Assembly (NCBI GenBank): GCA_903874275.1
Contig: CAIQRS010000010.1
Span: 58,480 to 122,479, forward strand
DNA length: 64,000 bases
Direction of reading: 5' to 3'
Origin: an uncultured Anaeromyxobacter sp.
Lineage (GTDB): Bacteria; Myxococcota; Myxococcia; Myxococcales; Anaeromyxobacteraceae
The notes beneath the pieces are model-generated. The model searched no databases and had not been told where the DNA came from. It saw only the letters and a program-made list of their open reading frames with translations. Below are positions 18,493 through 29,772 of the stretch, in pieces; position 1 is the first letter of the stretch, and every line of letters starts with the position of its first letter. Position numbers and translations under genes: made by a program.

Positions 18493-19853
18493 GCGCACTC
18501 GCAGGTGAAGTGGCGGAGGGTGCGGGACTGCTTGACGATGCGCACGCCGCGCACGTCCCGGGCGTTCTTCTTGACGTCGGCGATCACCTCGGCAGCGTAG
18601 TCGAAGTGACTTTGCGTGTACATCCTTCGGGGGAAGGCGAGCCGCACCAGTTCCATGGCGTGGAAGGTCTCCTCCCCGTCCTCCCGCCGCCTGCCGAACA
18701 TGACCGAGCCGATCTCCACACCGCGGATGCCCCCTTCGAGGTAGAGCGCGTTGGTGAGCGCCCAGGCAGGGTAGCGCTCCACCGGCATGTCGGGGAGGAC
18801 CGTGCGGGCGTCGATGTAGACGGCGTGCCCTCCGGTAGGGCGAACGAAGCCAACCCCCGCCTCGTCGAGCTTCTCGCCCAGGTACTCGGCGGTGCGCAGC
18901 CGGTAGCGCAGGTACTGCTCGTCGAGCACCTCCTCGAGCCCCACCGCCATGGCCTCGAGGTCCCTCCCGGCCAGGCCGCCGTAGGTGGGGAAGCCCTCGG
19001 TGAGGATGAGCATGTTGCGCACCCCCTCAAGCCACTCGTCGCTCTTCAGGGCCAGGAACCCTCCGATGTTCACCATGCCGTCCTTCTTGGCGCTCATGGT
19101 GCACCCGTCTGCCAGCCCGAACATCTCCCGGGCGATCTGCTTCACCGGGACGTCGGCGTAGCCCGGCTCCCGCATCTTCACGAACATGGCGTTCTCTGCG
19201 AAGCGGCAGGCGTCGAGGAGGAGCGGCTTGCCGTGGCGGTGCAGGAGGTTCGCGTAGCCGCGCAGGTTCTCCATCGACACCGGCTGGCCGCCACCGGTGT
19301 TGTTGGTCACCGTGATCATCCCGAAGGGGACCCTCTCCCCCTCGCGCCGAAGCAGATCCTCCACCCGGTCGAGGTCGATGTTCCCCTTGAACGGGTGGAC
19401 AGTGGCCGGCTCCAGTCCCTCCCGGACGACCAGGTCGCGGGGCTCGGCGCCGTTCCACTCCAGGAGCGCCCGGGTGGTGTCGAAGTGGCAGTTGCTCGGG
19501 ACCACGTGACCCGGCTTGCAGACGGTCCCGAAGAGGATGCGTTCGGCCGCCCTGCCCTGGTGGGTGGGCACGAAGTGGGCGTAGCCGGTGAGGTCGCGGA
19601 CCACCGCCTCGAGCCGGTAGAAGCTGCGGGCCCCGGCGTAGCTCTCGTCGCCGAGCATGATGGCCGCCCACTGCCGGGTGCTCATGGCCCCGGTGCCCGA
19701 GTCGGTGAGCCAGTCGAGCAGCACGTCCTCGGCCCGGAGCTGGAAGACGTTCAGCTTCGCCGCGGCGAGCAGCTCCTCCCGCTCCGGACGGGTGGTCATG
19801 CGGATGGGCTCGACCGACTTGATCCGGAACGGCTCGATGAGCGTCTTCGGCAT
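18483..19853 (-). CDS. tnaA: Tryptophanase (tryptophan indole-lyase)
   Basis: This 456-residue PLP enzyme belongs to the beta-eliminating lyases. Its N-terminus (PFRIKSVEPIRM), the PTHQGRAAER loop and the PLP Lys (Lys257 in TMSAKKDGMVNIGG) are all conserved. The family holds tryptophanases and tyrosine phenol-lyases. Tyrosine phenol-lyases carry Arg at position 381 to bind the phenol; here the co-numbered residue is Ile381 (VEIGS), as in tryptophanase. The call is therefore tryptophan to indole, pyruvate and ammonia. It is the first gene of a six-gene operon. No TnaC-like leader peptide was seen in the 141-base upstream gap. Confidence 0.9.
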   Translation of the reverse strand: MPKTLIEPFRIKSVEPIRMTTRPEREELLAAAKLNVFQLRAEDVLLDWLTDSGTGAMSTRQWAAIMLGDESYAGARSFYRLEAVVRDLTGYAHFVPTHQGRAAERILFGTVCKPGHVVPSNCHFDTTRALLEWNGAEPRDLVVREGLEPATVHPFKGNIDLDRVEDLLRREGERVPFGMITVTNNTGGGQPVSMENLRGYANLLHRHGKPLLLDACRFAENAMFVKMREPGYADVPVKQIAREMFGLADGCTMSAKKDGMVNIGGFLALKSDEWLEGVRNMLILTEGFPTYGGLAGRDLEAMAVGLEEVLDEQYLRYRLRTAEYLGEKLDEAGVGFVRPTGGHAVYIDARTVLPDMPVERYPAWALTNALYLEGGIRGVEIGSVMFGRRREDGEETFHAMELVRLAFPRRMYTQSHFDYAAEVIADVKKNARDVRGVRIVKQSRTLRHFTCECAWA

Positions 19854-19994
19854 GGGTGAGGTGTATCACCGGGGCGCGCCCTGCCGGGCCCGGGGTGCGT
19901 GATTCCTCATTTTACGGGGAGGGGGCTTCCAAGACCGCCTCGCGGCGTGGCATTCCAGTGGATCCGCTCGCCGCCCCGTCCGCCGGAGGATCCG

Positions 19995-22900
19995 ATGCCC
20001 GTCCGCCCGTTCCGCAAGGTCATGGCCGCCAACCGCGGCGAGATCGCCATCCGCATCTTCCGGGCCTGCACCGAGCTCGGCATCCCCACGGTCGCCATCT
20101 ACTCGGAGGAGGACCGGCTCTCCCTGCACCGCTACAAGGCCGACGAGGCCTACCAGGTGGGCAAGGGCAAGAAGCCCATCGACGCCTACCTGGGCATCGA
20201 CGAGATCGTCGAGCTGGCCCGCCGCGTCGGGGTGGACGCCATCCACCCCGGGTACGGCTTCCTGGCCGAGAACGCCGACTTCGCCGACGCCTGCGAGAAG
20301 GCCGGCATCGCCTTCATCGGACCCACCGGCGAGATGATGCGCAGCCTGGGGGACAAGGTGGCCGGCCGGCGGGCCGCCGTGGCGGCCGGCGTCCCGGTGG
20401 TGCCGGGCACGCCCGAGCCCATCGTCCACGACGAGCAGGCCCTCATCTTCGCCCGCCAGCACGGCTACCCCATCATCGTGAAGGCGGCGGCCGGCGGCGG
20501 CGGGCGCGGCATGCGGGTGGCCCGCAGCCAGAAGGAGCTGCTCGAGGGGCTCACCTCGGCGCGCAGCGAGGCCCAGGCCGCCTTCGGCAACCCGGCCGTC
20601 TTCCTGGAGCGCTACGTCGAGAACCCCAAGCACCTCGAGGTCCAGGTGATGGGCGACGCCCACGGCGGGCTCATCCACTTCTTCGAGCGCGACTGCTCGG
20701 TGCAGCGGCGCCACCAGAAGGTGGTGGAGTTCGCCCCCTCGATGGCGCTCGACGCGGGGCAGCGGGCCGCGCTCTGCGAGGACGCCCTGCGCATCTGCCG
20801 CCAGGTCTCCTACCGCAACGCCGGGACCATCGAGTTCCTCCTCGACGGAGAGGGGCGCCACTACTTCATCGAGGTGAACCCGCGCATCCAGGTGGAGCAC
20901 ACCATCACCGAGATGATCACCGGCCGGAACCTGGTCCAGACCCAGATCCGGGTGGCCCAGGGGTACCGGCTCTCCGACCCGGAGATCGGGCTCGCCACGC
21001 AGGCCGACGTCCAGATGCGCGGCTTCGCCATCCAGTGCCGCATCACCACCGAGGACCCCCAGAACGGCTTCGCACCCGACTTCGGCACCATCAAGGCCTA
21101 CCGCACCGCCGGCGGCGCCGGGGTCCGGCTCGACGCCGGCAACGGCTTCACCGGGGCCCAGATCACCCCCCACTACGATTCACTTCTCGTGAAGATCTGC
21201 ACCTGGGCGCTCACCTTCCAGGAGTCGGCGCGCATCATGCACCGCTCGCTCCAGGAGTTCCGCATCCGCGGCGTGAAGACCAACATCCCCTTCCTCGAGA
21301 AGGTGGTGACCCACCCGGTCTTCCTCACCGGGCGCGCCGACACCTCCTTCATCGAGCGCCACCCAGAGCTGCTCCTCTCCTCCCAGAAGAAGGACCGCGG
21401 CTCGAAGCTGCTCTCCTGGATCGGCGAGGTGGTGGTGAACGGGTCGCCTGGCGTCCTGAAGCCGCTCCGGCCCAGCGAGCTTCGCGACGCGCCCATTCCC
21501 AGGGTGGACCTGGCCTCGCCCCCGCCCCCGGGCACCCGCGACATCCTGCTGGCCCGCGGGCCGGAGGGGCTGGCCGCCTGGGCCAAGGCGCAGAAGGGGC
21601 TCCTCTTCACCGACACCACCATGCGCGACGCGCACCAGTCGCTTCTGGCCACCCGGGTGCGCAGCCACGACCTGCTGCGCATCGCCCCGGCCACGGCGCG
21701 GCTCGGCGCCGGGCTCTTCAGCCTGGAGCTGTGGGGCGGCGCCACCTTCGACGTGGCCATGCGCTTCCTCCGGGAGGATCCCTGGACGCGCCTGCACCGG
21801 CTGCGCGAGGCCATCCCCAACGTCCTCTTCCAGATGCTGCTGCGCGGCTCGAACGCGGTGGGCTACACCAACTACCCCGACAACGTGGTGGAGCGCTTCG
21901 TCGAGGAGGCGGCCGCCAGCGGCGTGGACGTCTTCCGGGTCTTCGACGCCCTCAACTGGACCAAGGGCATGACCGTGGCCATGGAGTCGGTGCGCCGGAG
22001 CGGCAAGGTCTGCGAGGCCGCCATGTGCTACACCGGCGACATCACGGATCCGAGGCGGGACAAGTACCCGCTCGACTACTACGTGTCGCTGGCCCGGGAG
22101 CTGGAGCGCATGGGCGCCCATTTCCTGGCGGTGAAGGACATGGCCGGGCTCATGAAGCCCATGGCGGCCCGCAAGCTCTTCACCGCGCTCAAGTCCGAGG
22201 TGGGGCTCCCGGTCCACTTCCACACCCACGACACCTCGGGCGTGGCCTCGGCCTCGGTGCTCGAGGCCGCCGCGGCCGGCGTGGACGTGGTGGACGCGGC
22301 CCTCTCCTCCCTCTCCGGGCTGACCGCCCAGCCCAACTTGAACTCGCTCGCCGCGGCCCTCTCCGGCACCGATCGCGACCCGGGCCTCGACCCGGCCGGA
22401 CTGCAGCGGCTGGCCGACTACTGGGAGGCGGTCCGCGAGTGGTACGCGCCCTTCGAGTCGGGGCTGCGCAGCGGGACCGCCGAGGTCTACTGGCACGAGA
22501 TCCCCGGTGGCCAGTACTCCAACTTCCGGCCCCAGGTGGCCGGGCTCGGGCTCCTCGACCGCTGGGAGGAGTGCAAGGACATGTACCGGAAGGTGAACAT
22601 CCTCTTCGGGGACATCATCAAGGTGACGCCCACCTCCAAGGTGGTGGGCGACATGGCCATGTTCATGGTGAAGAACGACCTCCAGCCCGAGGACGTGCTG
22701 GCCCGCGGCGAGGACCTGGCCTTCCCCGAGTCGGTGGTCGGGCTCATGAAGGGCATGCTGGGGCAGGCCCACGGCGGCTTCCCGAAGCGGCTCCAGGAGG
22801 TGGTGCTGAAGGGGCAGGAGCCCATCCACTGCCGGCCCGGCGAGCTGCTCGAGCCGGCCGACCTGGAGGGGGAGCGGAAGAGGGCCGAGGAGAAGGTGGG

Positions 22901-23441
22901 CGGGCCGGTGGACGCGAAGGGGCTGGTCAGCTGGCTGCTCTACCCCAACGTCTACCCGGAGTTCCGCCGCCACCTCGACGACTACTCCGACACCTCGGTC
23001 ATCCCCACCCCGACCTTCCTCTACGGCCTCGACCCCGGCCAGGAGACCTCGGTGGAGATCGAGCCGGGCAAGACCCTCATCATCAAGCTCAACGCGGTGG
23101 GCAGCCTGCAACCCGACGGAACCCGCAGCGTCTACTTCGAGCTGAACGGCGAGGCCCGCGCCGTGACCATCCGCGACCAGTCGGCCGTCACCAGCAAGGC
23201 GGTGCGCCCCAAGGCCGACCGGCTGAACCCCAAGCACGTGGGCGCACCCATGCCCGGCAAGGTGCTCAAGGTGAACATGATGCCGGGGTCGGCCATCCGC
23301 GCCGGCGACGTGCTCCTCGTCACCGAGGCCATGAAGATGGAGACCAACGTGAAGCTGAAGGCCGACGCCACGGTGATCGAGGTGCGGGTCAAGGAGGGGG
23401 ACAAGGTCGAGAAGGACGACCTGGTGGCCGTGCTGGCGTGA
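19995..23441 (+). CDS. pyc: Pyruvate carboxylase
   Basis: This 1148-residue protein has every domain of a single-chain pyruvate carboxylase. A biotin carboxylase domain comes first (MAANRGEIAIRIFRAC, the Gly-rich ATP loop KAAAGGGGRGMRVA, FIEVNPRIQVEHT). The carboxyltransferase domain follows from about 535 (FTDTTMRDAHQSLLATRVRS, MLLRGSNAVGYTNYPDN), then the conserved C-terminal carboxylase region, then a biotinyl domain with the acceptor Lys1114 in TEAMKMET. It makes oxaloacetate from pyruvate, bicarbonate and ATP to refill the TCA cycle. The ATG at 19995 has GGAGGA 4 bases upstream. It diverges from the tryptophanase gene, which produces pyruvate. Confidence 0.96.
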   Translation: MPVRPFRKVMAANRGEIAIRIFRACTELGIPTVAIYSEEDRLSLHRYKADEAYQVGKGKKPIDAYLGIDEIVELARRVGVDAIHPGYGFLAENADFADACEKAGIAFIGPTGEMMRSLGDKVAGRRAAVAAGVPVVPGTPEPIVHDEQALIFARQHGYPIIVKAAAGGGGRGMRVARSQKELLEGLTSARSEAQAAFGNPAVFLERYVENPKHLEVQVMGDAHGGLIHFFERDCSVQRRHQKVVEFAPSMALDAGQRAALCEDALRICRQVSYRNAGTIEFLLDGEGRHYFIEVNPRIQVEHTITEMITGRNLVQTQIRVAQGYRLSDPEIGLATQADVQMRGFAIQCRITTEDPQNGFAPDFGTIKAYRTAGGAGVRLDAGNGFTGAQITPHYDSLLVKICTWALTFQESARIMHRSLQEFRIRGVKTNIPFLEKVVTHPVFLTGRADTSFIERHPELLLSSQKKDRGSKLLSWIGEVVVNGSPGVLKPLRPSELRDAPIPRVDLASPPPPGTRDILLARGPEGLAAWAKAQKGLLFTDTTMRDAHQSLLATRVRSHDLLRIAPATARLGAGLFSLELWGGATFDVAMRFLREDPWTRLHRLREAIPNVLFQMLLRGSNAVGYTNYPDNVVERFVEEAAASGVDVFRVFDALNWTKGMTVAMESVRRSGKVCEAAMCYTGDITDPRRDKYPLDYYVSLARELERMGAHFLAVKDMAGLMKPMAARKLFTALKSEVGLPVHFHTHDTSGVASASVLEAAAAGVDVVDAALSSLSGLTAQPNLNSLAAALSGTDRDPGLDPAGLQRLADYWEAVREWYAPFESGLRSGTAEVYWHEIPGGQYSNFRPQVAGLGLLDRWEECKDMYRKVNILFGDIIKVTPTSKVVGDMAMFMVKNDLQPEDVLARGEDLAFPESVVGLMKGMLGQAHGGFPKRLQEVVLKGQEPIHCRPGELLEPADLEGERKRAEEKVGGPVDAKGLVSWLLYPNVYPEFRRHLDDYSDTSVIPTPTFLYGLDPGQETSVEIEPGKTLIIKLNAVGSLQPDGTRSVYFELNGEARAVTIRDQSAVTSKAVRPKADRLNPKHVGAPMPGKVLKVNMMPGSAIRAGDVLLVTEAMKMETNVKLKADATVIEVRVKEGDKVEKDDLVAVLA

Positions 23442-23451
23442 GGGCTGAGCC

Positions 23452-26373
<2,922 letters not shown>

Positions 26374-26548
26374 CGCCCTCCCCAGGGCATCCGAACTCGA
26401 CCTCTGGATGATGTCACGCCCGGCCGGGCTTCCGGGGAGCCCTAGGTGGGTGCACCCTCGGTTTCCCGGCGGGCTGCCGACGGGTCCACTTCGAGATCGG
26501 CCCGGGCCGGGGGTGGCCGCCGTGCCGTCCCCGCCGTATCGTGCGCCG

Positions 26549-27124
26549 ATGAGCAATCCCCTGCCCCTCCTGGTCGTCCTGGCCGTCGCCGGCTGCGCCG
26601 CCCTCGACTCGGCCACGCAGCCCACCGTGCCGGTTCCCATGTCGGAGGTCCCGCCCGGACGGCCGGGCCAGAACCCGGGCCTGTCGGGGGAGGTGCGATG
26701 GGCCGACCCCTCCCGGGCCCAGGCCACCCGGGGCGCCGCCTTCGACGACTGGACGGTGAACGGGCCGGACTGGAAGGTCGCCCGGCGCGTGGACGGGACG
26801 TGGGCGGGGACGTTCATGGGAAGGCCGGTGACGCTGGCCCCCACGCTGGGCACCATCTCGGGCTCCGGCATCGACCTCGTCGTGGAGCGGCACGGCGCCG
26901 GGACCTGGATCACCGGGACGGTCTACGACGCGCCGGTGAAGTTCGAGGTCTCGATCTCCAGGGTCAAGGGGTTCGCCGGCGGGAACGCTTTCGACCTCTC
27001 CCGGCAGGGGCCCGGACAGTACGACGGCCCGGCCGGAATGCTCACGCTGCGCGGCGCCGCGGGCACCAACGCCGCTCCCATGCCACAGGTGGCGCTGGCG
27101 CTCGTGGCCGCGCTCCTGCGCTGA
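26549..27124 (+). CDS. Hypothetical lipoprotein, 191 aa
   Basis: This protein has a short signal peptide with lipobox VAGC (Cys at about 16) and a Pro-rich linker. A compact domain of about 140 residues follows, with a repeated beta pattern (GTWAGTFMGRPVTLAP, GTWITGTVYDAPVKFEV). No family was recognised. The ATG at 26549 was chosen because the signal peptide starts there; the upstream part of the open frame belongs to the divergent intergenic region. A fold-back repeat begins 15 bases after its stop. Confidence 0.7.
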   Translation: MSNPLPLLVVLAVAGCAALDSATQPTVPVPMSEVPPGRPGQNPGLSGEVRWADPSRAQATRGAAFDDWTVNGPDWKVARRVDGTWAGTFMGRPVTLAPTLGTISGSGIDLVVERHGAGTWITGTVYDAPVKFEVSISRVKGFAGGNAFDLSRQGPGQYDGPAGMLTLRGAAGTNAAPMPQVALALVAALLR

Positions 27125-27139
27125 CGCGGCCGCGCCCAG

Positions 27140-27315
27140 AGCGCATCCCACAACCCCCGGCCGTCGCGAGGCGAAGCAGTCCGTCGCCGAGGGAGGCGCC
27201 CGAGGAGGGAGCAGCGCAGGCGTAGTGGAACTACGTTGAGCAGCGCACCGACGAGGCCGCCTCTCGCAGGCAGGAATGCTTCGCCGCAGTAGGCTGCGGG
27301 GTTGTGGGATGCGCT
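27140..27315. repeat. 176-bp fold-back element with 18-bp terminal inverted repeats
   Basis: The ends are perfect 18-bp inverted repeats: AGCGCATCCCACAACCCC at 27140-27157 and its complement at 27298-27315. Inside, more arms pair imperfectly (gaggcgaagca near the left end with tgcttcgccgc near the right end), and the centre is a small hairpin (cgtag-tggaa-ctacg). The whole unit can fold into one long hairpin. It fills the gap between two convergent genes and its right end touches the stop codon of the next gene. It could be a MITE-like or REP-like mobile repeat acting as a two-way terminator. No clear target-site duplication was seen. Confidence 0.7.
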
Positions 27316-27999
27316 TTAGGGGGAGATGGCGAGCCCCAGGGTCAGGTCCCCCTGGACGATGGGGATGCCGGAATTCACCCGAAGTGAAGCGCCATTCGGG
27401 CCGGAGATGAAGGTCCCGGAGTCGAAGAACACCGGCATGAGGAAGCGGGCCTGGAAGCGCAGGCCGATGGCCTCGGAGATCCACCACTTCACGCCGCCGC
27501 CCAGGTTGAAGGCGAAGATCCAGGTGTCCTGGGGCTGGATGGTCACCGCGCCCTCCAGCTGCACGTCGGACGGGCTGAACCACGCCAGCCCCAGGCCGCC
27601 GGAGATGAAGGGCTCGAGCTTCCCCTGGGAGAAGGTCGTCAGCCCGCCCACCTGGAGGTACTGGGTGGTCACGCCGAAGGGCGGGCTGCTCGCGTAGAAG
27701 ATGCTCGTGGAGTCGAAACGGGCCCGGGGCCGGGCGAAGAGGTAGAGCACCTCCACCTGGGACTTCCCGTCCACCTGGATGCCGAGCGCGACGCCGGCGT
27801 CGGGCCCCGGGTCGAAGGTCAGGGTCCCGGCCGAGGTGTTCACGCCGGAGCTCCAGAAGAGGCCGCCCCAGGGGGTGACCTCGATGGTCCGCGGCGATGG
27901 CTCCTGGTACCCCTGCCTGGTGTAGGACTGGGCCCCCGCCGGGCCGGCGGCGCAGGCCAGCAGGAAGGCCAGGATCTTCGAGCCCCTCCGTCGAGTCAC
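27316..27999 (-). CDS. Outer-membrane beta-barrel protein, 227 aa
   Basis: A signal peptide (TRRRGSKILAFLLACAAGPAGA, given here as two parts: a basic start, then ILAFLLACAAGPAGA) precedes a barrel domain. Its strands include TIEVTPWGGLFWSSG, KSQVEVLYLFARPRA, LEPFISGGLGLAWF and FNLGGGVKWWISEAIGLRF, the last being typical of OmpA-like or OMP_b-brl barrels where the protein ends in LTLGLAISP. The GTG at 27999 fits the signal peptide. The longer frame reaching 28422 crosses unrelated sequence. The function is unknown. Confidence 0.72.
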   Translation of the reverse strand: MTRRRGSKILAFLLACAAGPAGAQSYTRQGYQEPSPRTIEVTPWGGLFWSSGVNTSAGTLTFDPGPDAGVALGIQVDGKSQVEVLYLFARPRARFDSTSIFYASSPPFGVTTQYLQVGGLTTFSQGKLEPFISGGLGLAWFSPSDVQLEGAVTIQPQDTWIFAFNLGGGVKWWISEAIGLRFQARFLMPVFFDSGTFISGPNGASLRVNSGIPIVQGDLTLGLAISP

Positions 28000-28092
28000 G
28001 CGGTGTCGCCCTCCGGGCGCCGAGTGTAGTCCTCCGTCGGCACCTGTCACGAACGGTGACGGATCCCGCCCCCTGCGTGTAGGATCGCCCGG

Positions 28093-28332
28093 ATGTCCTG
28101 CCCCGCCTGCGGCTCCCCCAGGGTTCGTCCCTCCCGACCCAAGGGCGGGCGCGAGACCCTCCTGCGGGTCTGGACCATGACCCGATACCACCAGTGCCGG
28201 GAGTGCGGATGGCGCGCGCGCCTTGCCCGGACCTCCCACGACGCCGGGAGCGATCCCCCCGACCTGCGCTTCTGGACCGTGGCGGCCCTGGTGGGTCTGG
28301 GCTTCGTTTACGTGCTCCTCCGGGCCGGCTGA
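28093..28332 (+). CDS. Small zinc-ribbon membrane protein
   Basis: This 79-residue protein has two Cys pairs (CPAC at residues 3-6 and CREC in the middle) that would form a zinc ribbon, then one C-terminal transmembrane helix (WTVAALVGLGFVYVLL). Proteins of this layout are common and mostly uncharacterised. The ATG at 28093 is the only good start. It is divergent from the barrel gene. Confidence 0.55.
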   Translation: MSCPACGSPRVRPSRPKGGRETLLRVWTMTRYHQCRECGWRARLARTSHDAGSDPPDLRFWTVAALVGLGFVYVLLRAG

Positions 28333-28350
28333 TCGGATCCCGATCGGGGC

Positions 28351-28557
28351 ATGGTCCGAAATGGGCCTTCCCGCGGCGCCGGTTGTTGGGTCAGATGGTT
28401 CACCTTGAGCGACCTGGCCCACTTCGCCGTCTTCTGGATGTCCGGCCTTCTCACCGGAACCCTGCTCGGCTGGGTGCTCTGCCTCGGTAAGGTGACCGAT
28501 ACCCTGCAGCCGGCGGTTGGTCGGCAGCGGGGCGACGGGGCGCGACGGGCTGGCTGA
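28351..28557 (+). CDS. Possible small membrane protein
   Basis: This open frame of 68 codons encodes one plausible transmembrane segment (FAVFWMSGLLTGTLLGWVL). No ribosome binding site stands out. A TTG start at 28405 would leave a 50-residue protein starting just before the helix. It follows the zinc-ribbon gene by 18 bases. It may be real or a chance frame. Confidence 0.3.
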   Translation: MVRNGPSRGAGCWVRWFTLSDLAHFAVFWMSGLLTGTLLGWVLCLGKVTDTLQPAVGRQRGDGARRAG

Positions 28558-28579
28558 AGGCGGGGGCCGGCGGGCGCCC

Positions 28580-28906
28580 TCAGCCGCGCTGCCGCAGGAG
28601 CCCCAGCAGGCCGGCCATGATCCCGCGCTCCTCCGGGCCCGCGACGACGTCGATCTCCCCCCGGTCGAGGAAGAGGCCGCCGCAGGCGAAGCAGACGTCC
28701 GCCTGCACGCCCCGGTAGGCCACCTCCTGGAGCTCGAGCCCGCACTTGGGGCACCGCATGTGGTGGAGCGCGCGCAGCCGCTCCCGCTCCGCGACCTCGG
28801 TCGAGAGCCGCACCTGGAGGGCCAGCTTCCGCTTCTTCTCCGCGTCCTCCCGCGCGAAGAACTCCTCCTCGGCGAGGTTGGTCTTCAGGGTCCTGGTTTC
28901 GGCCAT
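28580..28906 (-). CDS. TFIIB-type zinc-finger protein
   Basis: This 108-residue protein has a charged helical N-terminal half (AEEEFFAREDAEKKRKLAL) and a zf-TFIIB domain: CPKCGLELQEVAYRGVQADV followed by CFACGGLFLDRGEI. The four Cys bind zinc. This small domain is widespread in bacteria and usually has no known function. The gene lies downstream of htpX on the same strand with a 49-base gap, so the two may share a transcript and a role in envelope or stress response. Confidence 0.75.
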   Translation of the reverse strand: MAETRTLKTNLAEEEFFAREDAEKKRKLALQVRLSTEVAERERLRALHHMRCPKCGLELQEVAYRGVQADVCFACGGLFLDRGEIDVVAGPEERGIMAGLLGLLRQRG

Positions 28907-28955
28907 GGCGTGTTCTCCTTTCGTGAACTTCGGTTCGTGAGCTGCGTGGTCGACG

Positions 28956-29669
28956 TCAGCCGTGCTGCGGGCGGGGGGCGGCGCCGCGGACGAGGGGGTT
29001 TCCCGGGGTCTCGAGCGCCAGCGGGTCGCCGCTGATCCGTGCGCCGGCCTCGTCGGCCAGGTACTCCCGCGACCGGGAGATGCCGAGCTGGACGAGGGTG
29101 GCCCCGATGGGGGCGACCAGGGCGAAGAGCAGTCCGGAGGCGCCGGCCCCCTCCCCCTCGCCGTCGCGGTTGCCCAGGAGGCCGGAGAAGGCGAAGACGC
29201 TGCCGAGGTGGCTCACCGCGGTGGCCAGGCCCGCCGCGACCGTGGCCACCAGCACGTCGCGGTTGGCGACGTGGGCGATCTCGTGGGCCAGCACGCCCCG
29301 CACCTCGCGGGGGCCGAGGAGCTCGAGCAGGCCACGGGTCACGGCCACGGCCGCCTTCTCGGGGTTCCGCCCGGTGGCGAAGGCGTTGGCGTATGGGGCG
29401 TCGATGAGGAGGACGCGCGGCTTCGGCAGCCCGGCCCGGGTGGAGAGCTCCTCCACCATCCGGTGCAGCTCGGTCTCCTCCTCGCGCGAGACCTCCCGCG
29501 CGCCCGACATGCGCAGCACCAGCCGGTCGGAGAAGAACCAGGCGAACAGGTTCATGCCGAGCGCCAGCGCCAGCGCTCCCCACATCCACTGCGGGCCCAG
29601 GGCGGCCCCGGCGGCGACGACCAGTGCCGAGAGCGCGCCGAGGAGAAGGATGGTCTTCAGCTGGTTCAT
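28956..29669 (-). CDS. htpX: HtpX-like M48 membrane metallopeptidase, C-terminally short
   Basis: This 237-residue protein has two N-terminal transmembrane segments, the zinc motif LAHEIAHVANRD with the HExxH, two further hydrophobic segments and the third zinc ligand Glu in SREYLADEAGA. HtpX degrades damaged membrane proteins. After SGDPLALE the usual last 45-50 residues (the segment with VNPL and LFSTHPP) are missing and are replaced by a Pro/Arg-rich tail of 17 residues, so the protein is about 50 residues shorter than usual. Either a 3' deletion or frameshift has occurred, or this is a short variant. The ATG at 29669 has GGAGGA upstream. Confidence 0.82.
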   Translation of the reverse strand: MNQLKTILLLGALSALVVAAGAALGPQWMWGALALALGMNLFAWFFSDRLVLRMSGAREVSREEETELHRMVEELSTRAGLPKPRVLLIDAPYANAFATGRNPEKAAVAVTRGLLELLGPREVRGVLAHEIAHVANRDVLVATVAAGLATAVSHLGSVFAFSGLLGNRDGEGEGAGASGLLFALVAPIGATLVQLGISRSREYLADEAGARISGDPLALETPGNPLVRGAAPRPQHG

Positions 29670-29772
29670 CGTGCTTCCTCCGTGCTCGGCGATCCGTCGC
29701 CGGCAGGGAGAAAGGTAAGGGCCCGCCATCCTGCGGCCATCACGAAATGTCTACGTGTGACTTAGGTTTTTT

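Noticed and set aside
19854..19994. TnaC-like leader peptide upstream of tryptophanase.
   Set aside because: No short frame with a critical Trp and a following Pro was found in the 141 bases.
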